A DNA stretch of 64,000 nt, from contig JASEFA010000004.1 of assembly GCA_030019365.1 (NCBI GenBank), positions 99,262 to 163,261 on the forward strand, given 5' to 3'. The notes below the pieces were generated by a model. That model did not search any database and was not told the DNA's origin. It saw nothing but the letters and a program-made list of their open reading frames with translations. This stretch comes from Bacillota bacterium (lineage in GTDB: Bacteria; Bacillota; Sulfobacillia; JACIYH01). A program made the position numbers and the translations under genes. Below, in pieces: positions 33,440 to 42,440 of the stretch (position 1 is the stretch's first letter; each line of letters opens with the position of its first letter).

Positions 33440-34270
33440 TTGGCACGAGCGACAACAGTCTCTTTAAAGGAAAAGAAGCGGAATGGCCAGAAAATCACCA
33501 TGCTTACGGCTTACGACTATCCGACCGCCCGGGCCATGGACGAAATAGGGATCGATATAATCCTGGTCGGAGATTCCCTGGGGATGGTGGTACTGGGATA
33601 CGAGAATACCGTGTTCGTGACCATGGAAGAGATGCTGCACCATACCAGGCCAGTGGTTCGGGGCGCCAAAAACACCATGGTGGTAGCAGACATGCCCTTC
33701 CTTACGTATCACTTTTCCGTAGAAGACGCTCTGCGTAACGCGGGACGGTTCATCCAGGAGGCGGGAGCTCAGGCGGTCAAGCTGGAAGGGGGCAAGGAGA
33801 GGGTGCCAGTGGTTAAGGCGATGGTTGACGCTGGGATCCCGGTGCTAGGGCACATCGGACTTACGCCCCAATCGATTCATCAGCTAGGGGGCCACCGGGT
33901 GCAAGGCAAGGACCTGGAGACGGCGAAGAAGCTGATCTCCGACGCGAAGGCGCTTGAGGAGGCGGGGTGTTTCGCCATCGTGCTCGAGTGCGTTCCCGCT
34001 CCGCTGGCGGAGAGGATTACCAAGGAGCTAAGCATTCCCACCATCGGCATCGGCGCCGGGGCGGGATGCGACGGGCAGGTGCTGGTTAGCCACGACCTGC
34101 TGGGATTGTTCGCGGGCCACGCGGCCAAGTTCGTGCGGCAGTATGCTCAGATCGGACAGATCATGCGCGAGGCCTTCAAAGCTTATAAGGAAGATGTGGA
34201 AGCCGGGAGATTTCCCGCTGCCGAACATTGTTACGGGCTTAGCGATGATGTTTTGAGCAAGCTCTCTTAA
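33440..34270 (+). CDS. panB: 3-methyl-2-oxobutanoate hydroxymethyltransferase
   Basis: 276-residue ketopantoate hydroxymethyltransferase, which adds a one-carbon unit from methylenetetrahydrofolate to alpha-ketoisovalerate. Motifs: KITMLTAYDYPTARAMDE, LVGDSLGMVVLGYENT, VKLEGGKERVPVVKAMVDAGIPV split, HIGLTPQSIHQLGG and GIGAGAGCDGQVLV. TTG start at 33440 after AGGAGGTG. Second gene of the lower-GC DUF2520-panB-panC set. Confidence 0.97.
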   Translation: MARATTVSLKEKKRNGQKITMLTAYDYPTARAMDEIGIDIILVGDSLGMVVLGYENTVFVTMEEMLHHTRPVVRGAKNTMVVADMPFLTYHFSVEDALRNAGRFIQEAGAQAVKLEGGKERVPVVKAMVDAGIPVLGHIGLTPQSIHQLGGHRVQGKDLETAKKLISDAKALEEAGCFAIVLECVPAPLAERITKELSIPTIGIGAGAGCDGQVLVSHDLLGLFAGHAAKFVRQYAQIGQIMREAFKAYKEDVEAGRFPAAEHCYGLSDDVLSKLS

Positions 34271-34291
34271 TCTACCCAAGGTGGCAAAAGG

Positions 34292-35137
34292 GTGGAAATT
34301 ATCAAGGATATTCAAACCATGAGGGAGTTTGTCCGGCAGCAGCGGCAGGCGGGCAAACGGATAGGGTTCGTGCCCACCATGGGATACCTGCACGACGGAC
34401 ACCTGAGTTTGGTGCGCGTCGCCCAGGAGGCTGCCGATACCGTAGTGATGAGCATATTCGTTAACCCCCTGCAGTTCGGGGTGGGAGAGGATTACGGTGA
34501 GTACCCCCGCGACCTGACCCGGGACGCCCGGCTAGCCGAGGAGGCGGGAGTAGCGGCTGTTTTCGCTCCTTCCGTGGCGGAGATGTACCCGGCGGGCTAT
34601 GCCACTTTCGTGGAGGTGGAGAAACTCACCGAGGGTTTGTGCGGCGCCTCCCGGCCTGGACATTTTCGGGGGGTGACCACCGTGGTAACCAAGCTGCTTA
34701 ATATCGTGCAGCCCGACGTGGCGGTTTTTGGGCAAAAAGACGCGCAGCAGGCGGCGGTCATCCAGCGCATGGTACGGGATCTAAATATGCCGGTCCAGAT
34801 CATCGTGGCACCCATCGTGCGAGAGGCCGACGGGTTGGCTATGAGCTCCCGCAACGTGTATCTCAATGAGGAGCAGCGGCGGGCGAGTCTCGTGCTGTTC
34901 AAGTCGTTGCAGATGGCCCAGGAGCGGATCGCGGCCGGGGACCGGAACGCAGCCAGCCTGAGACAGGCGATGGTGGAGTTTGTTGAAGCGGAGCCCTTGG
35001 CTGAAATCGATTACGTGGAGATTGTCAACGCGGAGAGCTTACAACCGGTGGAGGACATTGCTGGACGGGTGCTGATCGCCCTGGCGGTGAGGTTCGGGAG
35101 TACCCGCCTCATCGATAACGCGGTGGTGGAGGTGTAA
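34292..35137 (+). CDS. panC: Pantothenate synthetase
   Basis: 281-residue pantoate-beta-alanine ligase. The ATP-binding HIGH-type motif reads GYLHDGHLSLVRVA, and VSIFVNPLQF-like MSIFVNPLQFG, VFGQKDAQQAAVI and MSSRNVYLNEEQR follow. GTG start at 34292, 21 nt after panB. panD is not present next to it. The lower-GC composition shared with panB ends shortly after this gene. Confidence 0.97.
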   Translation: MEIIKDIQTMREFVRQQRQAGKRIGFVPTMGYLHDGHLSLVRVAQEAADTVVMSIFVNPLQFGVGEDYGEYPRDLTRDARLAEEAGVAAVFAPSVAEMYPAGYATFVEVEKLTEGLCGASRPGHFRGVTTVVTKLLNIVQPDVAVFGQKDAQQAAVIQRMVRDLNMPVQIIVAPIVREADGLAMSSRNVYLNEEQRRASLVLFKSLQMAQERIAAGDRNAASLRQAMVEFVEAEPLAEIDYVEIVNAESLQPVEDIAGRVLIALAVRFGSTRLIDNAVVEV

Positions 35138-35205
35138 TCGCTTCGTGTTCCGCGCTGCTGGGGGGGCCTACACCTGGGTTCTCCGGCCCCCGTGGTGACG
35201 GGGAG

Positions 35206-36207
35206 GTGAGGGACCTGAACCTGGCCGGCAACATATGCGATGTGCCCGGGCTCATGGTCGGGCATGCCCACGACCTGGTGGCGCTGACGGGATGTACGGT
35301 GGTGCTCTACCCGCCCGGTGCGGTGGCCGGTGTGGACGTGCGCGGCTCGGCTCCCGGGACCCGCGAGACGGACCTCCTGTCCCCCATCAACCTGGTGGAC
35401 CGGGTGCACGCCGTACTGCTGGGGGGAGGGAGTGCCTTCGGGCTGGACGCGGCGGCGGGGGTGATGCGCTGGCTGGAGGAGAGAGGATACGGCTTCGACG
35501 CGGGGGTGGCCCGGGTGCCCATCGTGCCGGGGGCCGTCCTCTTCGACCTCACCATCGGAGATCCCCGGGTGAGGCCGGATGCGGAGATGGGATACCGGGC
35601 GTGCGAGAACGCCCGGCCGGGCCCCGGCCCCGTCCCGGAGGGAAACGTGGGGGCGGGGGCGGGCGCCACGGTGGGCAAGCTGCTCGGTCCCTGGCAGGCC
35701 ACCAAGAGCGGCATCGGGTCCGCCAGCCTGCGCGTGGGGCGGAACGTGGTGGTAGGGGCCATCGTGGCCGTGAATGCCCTCGGCGACGTGCTGGACCCGG
35801 AGACCGGGCAGATCCTGGCGGGCACCAGGAGTCCCGAGGGAGGCTGGGCCGGCACCGCGCGTCTCCTCCTGGAGCAGGCGGACGGGCGGTCGCCCGGATT
35901 CTCCCCCAATACCACCGTCGGAGTGGTGGCCACCAACGCCGCCCTGGATAAGGCGCAGGCCACCAAGGTTGCCCAGATGGCCCACGACGGGTTGGCCCGG
36001 TGCATATCCCCCGTGCACACCATGCTGGACGGCGACACCATCTTTGCCCTTTCCTGCGGCGACGGGTCTGTCCGGGGCGACCTCAGCGCCATCGGTACCG
36101 CGGCCGCCCGCGCGGTGGCGGAAGCGGTGCGGCGGGCGGTGCTCATGGCGGAGGCCGCGGGGGGCCTGCCCGCCAGCCCCTTCGCCCGCCGGGGGAGCGG
36201 CGGTTGA
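35206..36207 (+). CDS. P1 family (DmpA/NylC-type) peptidase
   Basis: 333-residue Ntn-hydrolase-like peptidase of the P1 family, which cleaves itself to create an N-terminal nucleophile. Family signatures are GLMVGHAHD, GCTVVLYPPGAVAGVDVRG, LLGGGSAFGLDAAAGV and SPNTTVGVVATNAALDK, where the Asn-Thr pair is the probable autocleavage site. Relatives are beta-aminopeptidases, D-aminopeptidases and nylon-oligomer hydrolases. GTG 35206 directly abuts GGGGAGG, an unusually tight spacing, but no better start is seen. GC content is back to the local high value. Confidence 0.9.
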   Translation: MRDLNLAGNICDVPGLMVGHAHDLVALTGCTVVLYPPGAVAGVDVRGSAPGTRETDLLSPINLVDRVHAVLLGGGSAFGLDAAAGVMRWLEERGYGFDAGVARVPIVPGAVLFDLTIGDPRVRPDAEMGYRACENARPGPGPVPEGNVGAGAGATVGKLLGPWQATKSGIGSASLRVGRNVVVGAIVAVNALGDVLDPETGQILAGTRSPEGGWAGTARLLLEQADGRSPGFSPNTTVGVVATNAALDKAQATKVAQMAHDGLARCISPVHTMLDGDTIFALSCGDGSVRGDLSAIGTAAARAVAEAVRRAVLMAEAAGGLPASPFARRGSGG

Positions 36208-36564
36208 CGGGGCGAGAGCCTTTCGCAGAAAGACGGGAATGCTGTGGACGTCTCGAAGGCCACCGCGCAGGTGGTATCGCGCAATCTGGGCTATCTCCCC
36301 CGGCGGAACCCGGCCCCCGAAGCCTGATCTGGTTCCCGGCAGTCCCATGTGCCGGCCCCCGCCGGATTGAGGAGCTTGGGAGATTGCTCCAACTCCGGCT
36401 CTCTGCTTCCTTCCGAGCGAGACACTGGCTGAGGAGGAGAAACCTTCCCCACAACCCGGCACACCGCCGTTCCTCACCTCCTGCCGGGTTATGGCGGGCT
36501 TGCATCTTTTCATCCAGCGCAGGTAACATCTATGTACCAATCCGCCGGAAGGGAGATGTAATTC
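36208..36564 (+). other. Intergenic region, no gene
   Basis: 357 nt without a convincing reading frame. It contains a possible promoter for the CAP-domain gene, TTGCAT (36500-36505), 18-nt spacer, TAACAT (36524-36529), and GGAAGGGAG just before the start. An inverted pair AACCCGGCA/TGCCGGGTT (about 36455-36490) could form a hairpin. No other structure recognised. Confidence 0.5.
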
Positions 36565-37245
36565 ATGGACTCGCCCAGCCCGAAGGGAACCAGGCTCGCG
36601 GCCATGCTGCTCCTGGCGGCCTTTCTCGTGGTGTCCTGCGCCTGGCCGGTGGCGGCCGGTCCTTTCTTCTCCGCCGGGACGCCGGGAAGCTACTCGCCCG
36701 CCTCGTGGGCCGACGTATCAAGGCACGTTACATACAGCGGCCGGGGCATCCTGATCCTGCGGCCGCTGCCCCGGCCCGCCCCGCAGCCAGCGCCGTCGCC
36801 CGCCCCCGCCCCGTCCCCGCTGCAGCCCGCTCCTGCGCCGTCGCCGGGCGCCGGGGGAGTCCTGACTGCGGACGAGCAGCGCATGGTCGACCTCATCAAT
36901 ATGGAGCGGAGCCGGGTGGGGCTGCCTGCCCTGCAGGTGAACCCCGTCCTGGTGAAGCTGGCCCGGCTTAAGTCCGAAGACATGGTGGCGAAGGGATACT
37001 TCGGCCACATGTCCCCCACGTACGGGTCGCCCTTTGCCATGATGGACCGGGCCGGGGTGAAATACCGTTATGCGGGTGAAAACCTGGCCGGGGCTCCCAC
37101 GGTGGAGATGGCTCACCGGGCCCTCATGAACAGCCCTGGTCACCGGGCCAACATCCTGAGCCCGCATTTCACCCACGTGGGAATCGGTATTGCCCGGGGT
37201 GGACCATACGGGTACATGTACACTCAGATGTTCACCGGGCAGTAA
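36565..37245 (+). CDS. Secreted CAP-domain (SCP/PR1-like) protein
   Basis: 226-residue exported protein. Signal peptide of about 30 residues (MLLLAAFLVVSCAWPVAAG), then a Pro/Ala-rich linker made of short PAPSP repeats (about 65-95), then a CAP domain (about 100-226) with NMERSRVGLPALQVNPVL, GHMSPTYGSPF, YAGENLAGAP and NSPGHRANILSPHFTHVGIG. This is the YkwD type common in spore formers. Function of bacterial CAP proteins is uncertain. A hairpin follows the stop. Confidence 0.92.
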   Translation: MDSPSPKGTRLAAMLLLAAFLVVSCAWPVAAGPFFSAGTPGSYSPASWADVSRHVTYSGRGILILRPLPRPAPQPAPSPAPAPSPLQPAPAPSPGAGGVLTADEQRMVDLINMERSRVGLPALQVNPVLVKLARLKSEDMVAKGYFGHMSPTYGSPFAMMDRAGVKYRYAGENLAGAPTVEMAHRALMNSPGHRANILSPHFTHVGIGIARGGPYGYMYTQMFTGQ

Positions 37246-37258
37246 GGATCAATATCGG

Positions 37259-37287
37259 GACGGCCCCCGCACCGCGCGGGGGCCGTC
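37259..37287 (+). terminator. Strong hairpin after the CAP-domain gene
   Basis: Perfect stem GACGGCCCCCGC (37259-37270) / GCGGGGGCCGTC (37276-37287) with loop ACCGC. The tail has few T residues, so it is a weak intrinsic terminator or an end-stabilising hairpin. Confidence 0.6.
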
Positions 37288-37371
37288 GTCCCCTGTCACC
37301 CCGCTGTTAACCTCGCAGTCGGGCGCATGTTTCCCGATCGGCGGGGCGCACTTCGCTTGGGCCGGGCGACC

Positions 37372-37641
37372 TCAGGGTCGTGCCTCACCGCGACCGGGCC
37401 CGCGGGCCCACGCCGGTGGAGCCTGGGTTCCCCCCTGGGCGAGGGTTTGCTCGGCCATCTGGATCATGCTGCGCACCATCTGGCCACCCACGGCGCCGCA
37501 CTGGCGGGCGGGAATGTCACCCCAGTAGTCGTCAGCCGGGGGGTTCACGCCGATCTGCGACGCCACCTGGTACTTGAAGCTATCCAGGGCTCTTTGCGCC
37601 TCGCGCACCAGGGCGCGGTTGGTTTTCTGGCCACGTGCCAT
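37372..37641 (-). CDS. Alpha/beta-type small acid-soluble spore protein
   Basis: 89-residue SASP that coats DNA in spores. The family pattern is clear: NRALVREAQRALDSFKYQVASQIGV, here in two parts NRALVREAQRALDSFKYQ and VASQIGV, then GAVGGQMVRSMIQMAEQTL. GPR protease normally cuts in the VASQIGV-like region. A C-terminal tail of about 18 Gly/Pro/Arg-rich residues is unusual. ATG 37641 has GGAGGTGA upstream. Direct evidence that the organism forms endospores. Confidence 0.93.
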   Translation of the reverse strand: MARGQKTNRALVREAQRALDSFKYQVASQIGVNPPADDYWGDIPARQCGAVGGQMVRSMIQMAEQTLAQGGTQAPPAWARGPGRGEARP

Positions 37642-37744
37642 GGGCTCACCTCCACCACTAGGTTGTGGAGGGGGTGAATCCCTCATACGAGCACGGCGCT
37701 CGTGCAGCGTGGAAATCGCTGCATCGCGGGCGGATATGGCTGCA

Positions 37745-38983
37745 TCAGGGCAGGATGATGGTCGAGAGCAGCAGGACCACCGTGAGCGCGATCAGCAAGC
37801 CGGCCGCCGCCCAGGAAACGGTGTTGCTCAGGCGGCTGTTGGCGTGCCGGCCCATAAGGCGGCGGTCCGAAGCCAGCTTCAGCATCAGGATGAGGATGAG
37901 GGGTAGAAGGATGCCGTTGACGGTCTGGGCCAGGAGCATGGTGTGCACCAGGTTGATCCCCGGCACCAGCACGGTGGCAGCGCCCAGGATGAGGAGGGCG
38001 GTGTACAGGCCGATGAACACGGGCGCCTGGGAGAAGCGCCGTCCCACCGTCGATTCCCAGCCGAATCCCTCGGCCACGGCATGGGCCGTGGAAAGGGGAA
38101 CCACCGAGGCGCCCATGGCGGAAGCGTTGAGCAATCCCACGGCGAAGAGGAGGGCGGCGTACCTGCCCGCCACGGGTGCCAGGGCGGCGGCGGCTTCCGC
38201 GGCCGTCTCGATCATGATGCCGCGCGGGTAGAGCAGCACCGCGCAGCTCACGATGATGAAAAACGATACCGTGTCGGTCATCACCGCCCCCAGGTAGGTG
38301 TCCAGACGGGCATATCCCACCTGGCCCGCGGTCAACCCCTTGTCGGAAACCAGAGCCTGCTGATAGAAGGGCATCCAGGGGGTGATGGTGGTACCGATAG
38401 TGGCGATGAGCAGGGTGAGGAAGCCGGGCTCGGGGTACAGGCGGGGGACCACCAGGGCGTGCATGACCGTGCCCCAGTGGGGCCGGGCGAGGAGGCCCGA
38501 GATGACGTAGGTCAGGTACACCAGGGACAGGAGCAGGAACACTCTCTCAATGGCCCGGTACGAGCCCCGCGACACCAGCAACCATACCAGAAAAGCTACG
38601 GCCGGCACTGAGAGGTACCGGCTTACCCCCAGGATCTCCGAGGCCGCGGCTACCCCGGCGAAGTTGGATACGGTGACAGCGAAGTTTCCCGCGAAGAGCA
38701 GGGAGAGGGCCAGCACGCTGGTGCGCAGGCCGAACTTCTCCCGCACCAGGGTGGCCAGGCCCTTGCCGGTAACGGCGCCCATGCGGGCGGATGTCTCCTG
38801 GACCATGGCCAGCAGTATGGTGACGGGGATGAGGAGCCACAGGAGGTCCGTACCGTAGCGGGCTCCCGCCACCGAGTAGGTGGTGAGGCCGCCGGCGTCG
38901 TTGTCCACGTTGCCGGTGATGATGCCGGGACCCATAACGGCGAGGAAGAGAAGGATTCTGCGCCACATGCTGCGTCCACGCAC
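37745..38983 (-). CDS. Nramp-like divalent metal transporter
   Basis: 412-residue membrane protein of the Nramp superfamily with about eleven hydrophobic segments. Helix 1 reads GPGIITGNVDNDAGG instead of the canonical DPGN context, and helix 6 has TTITPWMPFYQQ where manganese Nramps have MPH. These changes resemble the Nramp-related magnesium group, which uses a different metal site. GTG 38983 with AAGGAGGTGA is preferred. It starts 5 nt past the end of the MgtE-N/CBS gene on the same strand, so the two are coupled and likely form a regulated magnesium (or manganese) uptake pair. Confidence 0.88.
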   Translation of the reverse strand: MRGRSMWRRILLFLAVMGPGIITGNVDNDAGGLTTYSVAGARYGTDLLWLLIPVTILLAMVQETSARMGAVTGKGLATLVREKFGLRTSVLALSLLFAGNFAVTVSNFAGVAAASEILGVSRYLSVPAVAFLVWLLVSRGSYRAIERVFLLLSLVYLTYVISGLLARPHWGTVMHALVVPRLYPEPGFLTLLIATIGTTITPWMPFYQQALVSDKGLTAGQVGYARLDTYLGAVMTDTVSFFIIVSCAVLLYPRGIMIETAAEAAAALAPVAGRYAALLFAVGLLNASAMGASVVPLSTAHAVAEGFGWESTVGRRFSQAPVFIGLYTALLILGAATVLVPGINLVHTMLLAQTVNGILLPLILILMLKLASDRRLMGRHANSRLSNTVSWAAAGLLIALTVVLLLSTIILP

Positions 38984-38987
38984 CCCG

Positions 38988-40304
38988 TCACCTCCTTGTA
39001 AAGATCTGCCTCTGCCAACCGCCTCGCTCCAGGGCGACATCCATGACGTCGTCGATGGTGATGATCCCCTTCAGGCGGTTCTGGTCGTCGACCACGGGAA
39101 GGGCCAGGAAATCGTACCGGGCCATGACATCCACCACCGTCTCCTGGTCGGCGTCCAGGGGAACGCTGATCACCTGCGGGGTCATGATGTCCACCAGGCG
39201 CCGCTCGGGCGCGACCACGATGAGGTCCCTCAGGGAGAGCACTCCCGCCAGATGTCCTTCCGGGTCGACCACGTAGAGGTAGTATATGGTTTCCGCGTCC
39301 GGAGCCAGGCGCCGGAGGAGGGCGATGGTGTCTTCCGCCGTCAGGTTCTGGTCGAGGGCGATGTACTCGGTGGTCATGAGGCCGCCCGCGGTGGTTTCCG
39401 GGTAGTGGAGCAGCTCGTCCACGTCCCGGCGCTCTTCTTCTTCCATTGATTCCAGGTAGGTACGGGCGCTTTCCGCCGGCAGGTCTCCCAGCAGGTCGGC
39501 GGCGTCGTCGGGAGACATCTCCTCCAGGATGTCGGAGGCGCGCTCCGCGCCCAGCACTTCCAGCAGGGCCTTGCGGGTGCCGGGGTCGTCCACCTCGGCC
39601 AGCGCTTCGGCGGCGGCGGCCGTGTCCATGGCCTGAAACAGGGCCGCCACCCGCTCCCGATCCAGCTCGTCGATGATGTCGGCCAGGTCGGCGGGCCGCA
39701 GCCGCCGCAGCTTCTCCCAGGGCACGGCGAGCTTGAGGGGATCGCCCGGGCGCCCCAGGGGCTCGATCAGGCTCCAGGGCAGGATGCGGGGACGACGCCA
39801 CGCCCGCACCACGACGGCGGCGGCCCGCGCCAGCCCCGGTCCACCCAGGCGACGCAGGAACCCGGCGGGGCTGATGTCCACCCCCATGATGCGGAAGGTG
39901 CCCTCCGCCCAGCGCAGCTGGATGTCGTTGCCCCGGATGACCTTGCGCCCCCGCAGGTCGATCACCTGCTGGTCCATCACGTCCTCGCCCAGCAGTATGT
40001 ACTCGGGCTTCTCCCGGTACATCCGCATGGACCTGGCCGGCCGGGGTACCGTCAGCTGGCGTGGCGCGTAGAGCAGCTCCCCCTGGGCGATCCAGAAGGA
40101 TCCCCCTTCTTTGCCCCGCACCAGGTAGCCGCGCACCAGGCCCGACTCGTCGCCCTGCAGGGCCACCAGGTCGCGCAGGCGGCCCAGCACCTGGCCCTCG
40201 GGCGCCCGGACGGGCTGGCCCAGCAGCTCGCTCAGGAAAAGGAGGCTGCCCGGCTCCACGTGCCGCCCCCCCAGCTTCGCATGGTTCCGCAGGGAGCCTA
40301 GCAC
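38988..40304 (-). CDS. PRC-barrel / MgtE-N / CBS-pair regulatory protein
   Basis: 438-residue soluble protein. An N-terminal PRC-barrel-like region (about 18-160) is followed by an MgtE N-terminal superhelical domain (about 200-305: LRRLRPADLADIIDELDRE, LLEVLGAERASDILEEM split) and a CBS pair (about 310-430: LMTTEYIALDQNLTAEDTI, DIMTPQVISVPLDADQETV). In MgtE these same domains sense magnesium and gate a membrane domain, which here is missing and replaced by the adjacent Nramp-like protein. GTG 40304, or GTG 40259 after a G-rich ribosome site. Confidence 0.88.
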   Translation of the reverse strand: MLGSLRNHAKLGGRHVEPGSLLFLSELLGQPVRAPEGQVLGRLRDLVALQGDESGLVRGYLVRGKEGGSFWIAQGELLYAPRQLTVPRPARSMRMYREKPEYILLGEDVMDQQVIDLRGRKVIRGNDIQLRWAEGTFRIMGVDISPAGFLRRLGGPGLARAAAVVVRAWRRPRILPWSLIEPLGRPGDPLKLAVPWEKLRRLRPADLADIIDELDRERVAALFQAMDTAAAAEALAEVDDPGTRKALLEVLGAERASDILEEMSPDDAADLLGDLPAESARTYLESMEEEERRDVDELLHYPETTAGGLMTTEYIALDQNLTAEDTIALLRRLAPDAETIYYLYVVDPEGHLAGVLSLRDLIVVAPERRLVDIMTPQVISVPLDADQETVVDVMARYDFLALPVVDDQNRLKGIITIDDVMDVALERGGWQRQIFTRR

Positions 40305-40332
40305 CGCCGGGCAGCCCTGTCAAGCCAGATCT

Positions 40333-40890
40333 CTACTTCCCGATCAGGTCCTGCCATCGCTCGACCGGCCGGGTGAGGTCGAGGTGGCCCAGGGTTTCCA
40401 GGCGCTCTCCCTCCACCAGGAACACCACCGCCCTCACCCCTTCCAGCTCGGTGAGGGAGTTGACGATGGAGAATACCGTCATCATCTCACCGGCGCTGCC
40501 GCCCCAGTGTTTGGTCTGGAACTCCTTGTTGAAGTTGACGTAGGCCACACCCTTTTCCACCTTGACCGATGAGACCAGCCGCGCCTCTCTTGGGATGGTG
40601 ATGCCGAGCCCCGGGGTGGTGGGGCCCTTGATCAGCTCCTGGATCACCAGGTCGGGCAGGGGAGCGTTACCCCGGGGAACCTCGCGCACTTCCGGCACCA
40701 CGTACTGGGCCTGGGAGTCGGCGAAATACAGGGTTAGCTTCACCATCTGATCGGGCGGCGGAGAGGGGTTCACCTTGGGCGTCTCTCCCGCCCCTCCCGC
40801 CCGGGCCCCGGTGAGGGTGCACCCGGAGACGAAGACAGGCGAAGCCACCAGCGCCAGGACCAGCATCGCGCCTGCAATCTTCCGCAGCAT
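40333..40890 (-). CDS. GerMN-domain lipoprotein
   Basis: 185-residue lipoprotein: signal segment ending in lipobox VFVSGC, a short Gly/Pro-rich linker, then a GerMN domain (about 50-180) with KLTLYFADSQAQYVVPEVREV, LVIQELIKGPTTPGLG and VEKGVAYVNFNKEF. GerM of Bacillus is needed for spore cortex formation and germination, but single-GerMN lipoproteins are widespread. ATG 40890 has GGAGGTGA upstream. It follows the sensor kinase on the minus strand by 68 nt, so it may be transcribed with the two-component genes. Confidence 0.9.
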   Translation of the reverse strand: MLRKIAGAMLVLALVASPVFVSGCTLTGARAGGAGETPKVNPSPPPDQMVKLTLYFADSQAQYVVPEVREVPRGNAPLPDLVIQELIKGPTTPGLGITIPREARLVSSVKVEKGVAYVNFNKEFQTKHWGGSAGEMMTVFSIVNSLTELEGVRAVVFLVEGERLETLGHLDLTRPVERWQDLIGK

Positions 40891-40958
40891 GTGCTCACCT
40901 CCGGAAGGAAGCGTACCAGCGAGCCTTTTCGGGCAGACGGCGAATTGTTGCCGGCCTG

Positions 40959-42440
40959 TTAACCCTTTGCTACAAATTGGAGGACGTCTGGCCCGGTGCC
41001 GTTCCGGGATAGCCCCGGCCCGCTGGTGGCCGGCCCGAGCGGTATGATCACCGTGAAGGTGGTGCCGCGGCCCGGCGTGCTTCTCACGGTGATCTCGCCC
41101 CCGTGCAGTCTCACCAGGCGGTCGGCGATGGCCAGGCCCAGGCCGCTGCCACCGGTGCGGCGGGCGCGGGCGGGGTCGACGCGGTAGAAGCGCTGGAAGA
41201 TGAAGGGCAGCCGATCCGGCGGGATGCCTTCGCCGGTGTCCGCCACTTCCAGGACGGCCCGGTCTCCCGTGCGGGCCACCCGCACGGTCACCGTTCCACC
41301 GGGGGGAGTGTGTTTCACGGCGTTTTCCAGGAGGTTGCCGAGCACGCGATAGATGGCCTCCTCGTCCACCGGTGCTTCCGCGCGTGCTGCGGCGACCTCC
41401 AGGCGCAGGTCGAGCTCCTTCTGCCGGGCGAGGGGGGCCACCATGTCGAGGGCATCGCGGGCCAGGGAGGCCAGGTCTGCGGCGGCCGGATGCACGTGTT
41501 CGCCGCTTTCCAGGCGATGGTCCAGGCGGGCCAGCTCCAGCAGGTCTTCCGTCAGCTGTTGCATGCGATCGACCTGGCCCAGGATCTCTGCCGCCACCTC
41601 GCGGCAGGTTTGCGGAGGGACGTCTTCCCCCTGGGCCAGGGGTTCGGCCAGGGCGCGCAGGGCTGCCAGGGGGGTGCGCAGCTCGTGGGAGGCATCGGCC
41701 ACGAATCCTCTCCGGGTTTGATCCAGGCGCTGCAGGTCATCCGCCATGCGGTCCAAGGCATGCCCCAACCGGGCGATCTCGTCCTTTCCCCGCAGGCCGG
41801 CCCGATGACTCCAGTGACCCCGGGCCAGCTCGCCCGCCGCCCGGTGCAGGGTGCCCAGGGGGTGCGTGATCAGCCGGGCGAGGAGGAAGCTGGCCGCCGC
41901 CCCCAGGAGGAGTGCGGCGGCGGTGATGAGGCCGAGGTGGGCGGCGAAGCTGCGCAGCCTGGCGTACACCGGTGCCAGGGAAGCGGAGAGGAAGGCAGCC
42001 CCCGCCGGCGGGCGGCCGGCGGAAGTGGCCACCGGCACCGCCGTGTACATCACCCAGCCCAGGTCGGAGAAGTGATGCACGGCCGCCATCTGCTTCCCCT
42101 GCAGGGCCTCCCGGACTTCGGCCCCCGGCAGGGGTTTCCCTTCCAGGGCGGGGTCGCCGTACGAATCCACCACCACGGTGCCCGCGTTGTCCAGGTAGAG
42201 CAGGCGTCCTCCCGCCTGGGCGCCGAATTCCCGGGCCAGGTAGCGCAGGTAGGGATCGTGCCCTGCCAGATAGGAACCGGCGGTGCTGGCGGCGATGTTG
42301 GCGTGCGTGAGGTAGTACACCCGTCGCTCTTGCAGGTAGGCCGACTCCAGGGTGATCAGGGTGAAGATGTCCAGGATGGCGAGCACCAGGGCCAGCAATC
42401 CCACCTGGCTGGCCAGGATGCGTCCCCTTATGCTCCTCAA
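40959..42440 (-). CDS. Sensor histidine kinase
   Basis: 493-residue membrane kinase: helix 1 (about 8-32), an extracytoplasmic sensor of about 130 residues, helix 2 (about 172-195), HAMP (about 195-245), dimerisation domain with phospho-acceptor histidine in [16 protein letters not shown], and an ATPase domain with [20 protein letters not shown] and [13 protein letters not shown] 42440 overlaps the response regulator stop (4 nt), so the pair is translationally coupled. Stimulus unknown; the layout resembles PhoR/BaeS-type envelope sensors. Confidence 0.95.
   Translation of the reverse strand: MRSIRGRILASQVGLLALVLAILDIFTLITLESAYLQERRVYYLTHANIAASTAGSYLAGHDPYLRYLAREFGAQAGGRLLYLDNAGTVVVDSYGDPALEGKPLPGAEVREALQGKQMAAVHHFSDLGWVMYTAVPVATSAGRPPAGAAFLSASLAPVYARLRSFAAHLGLITAAALLLGAAASFLLARLITHPLGTLHRAAGELARGHWSHRAGLRGKDEIARLGHALDRMADDLQRLDQTRRGFVADASHELRTPLAALRALAEPLAQGEDVPPQTCREVAAEILGQVDRMQQLTEDLLELARLDHRLESGEHVHPAAADLASLARDALDMVAPLARQKELDLRLEVAAARAEAPVDEEAIYRVLGNLLENAVKHTPPGGTVTVRVARTGDRAVLEVADTGEGIPPDRLPFIFQRFYRVDPARARRTGGSGLGLAIADRLVRLHGGEITVRSTPGRGTTFTVIIPLGPATSGPGLSRNGTGPDVLQFVAKG

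Noticed and set aside
36268-36283. T-box-like AGGTGGTATCGCGC in the gap before the CAP-domain gene
   Set aside because: No stem I, no terminator and an unrelated downstream gene.
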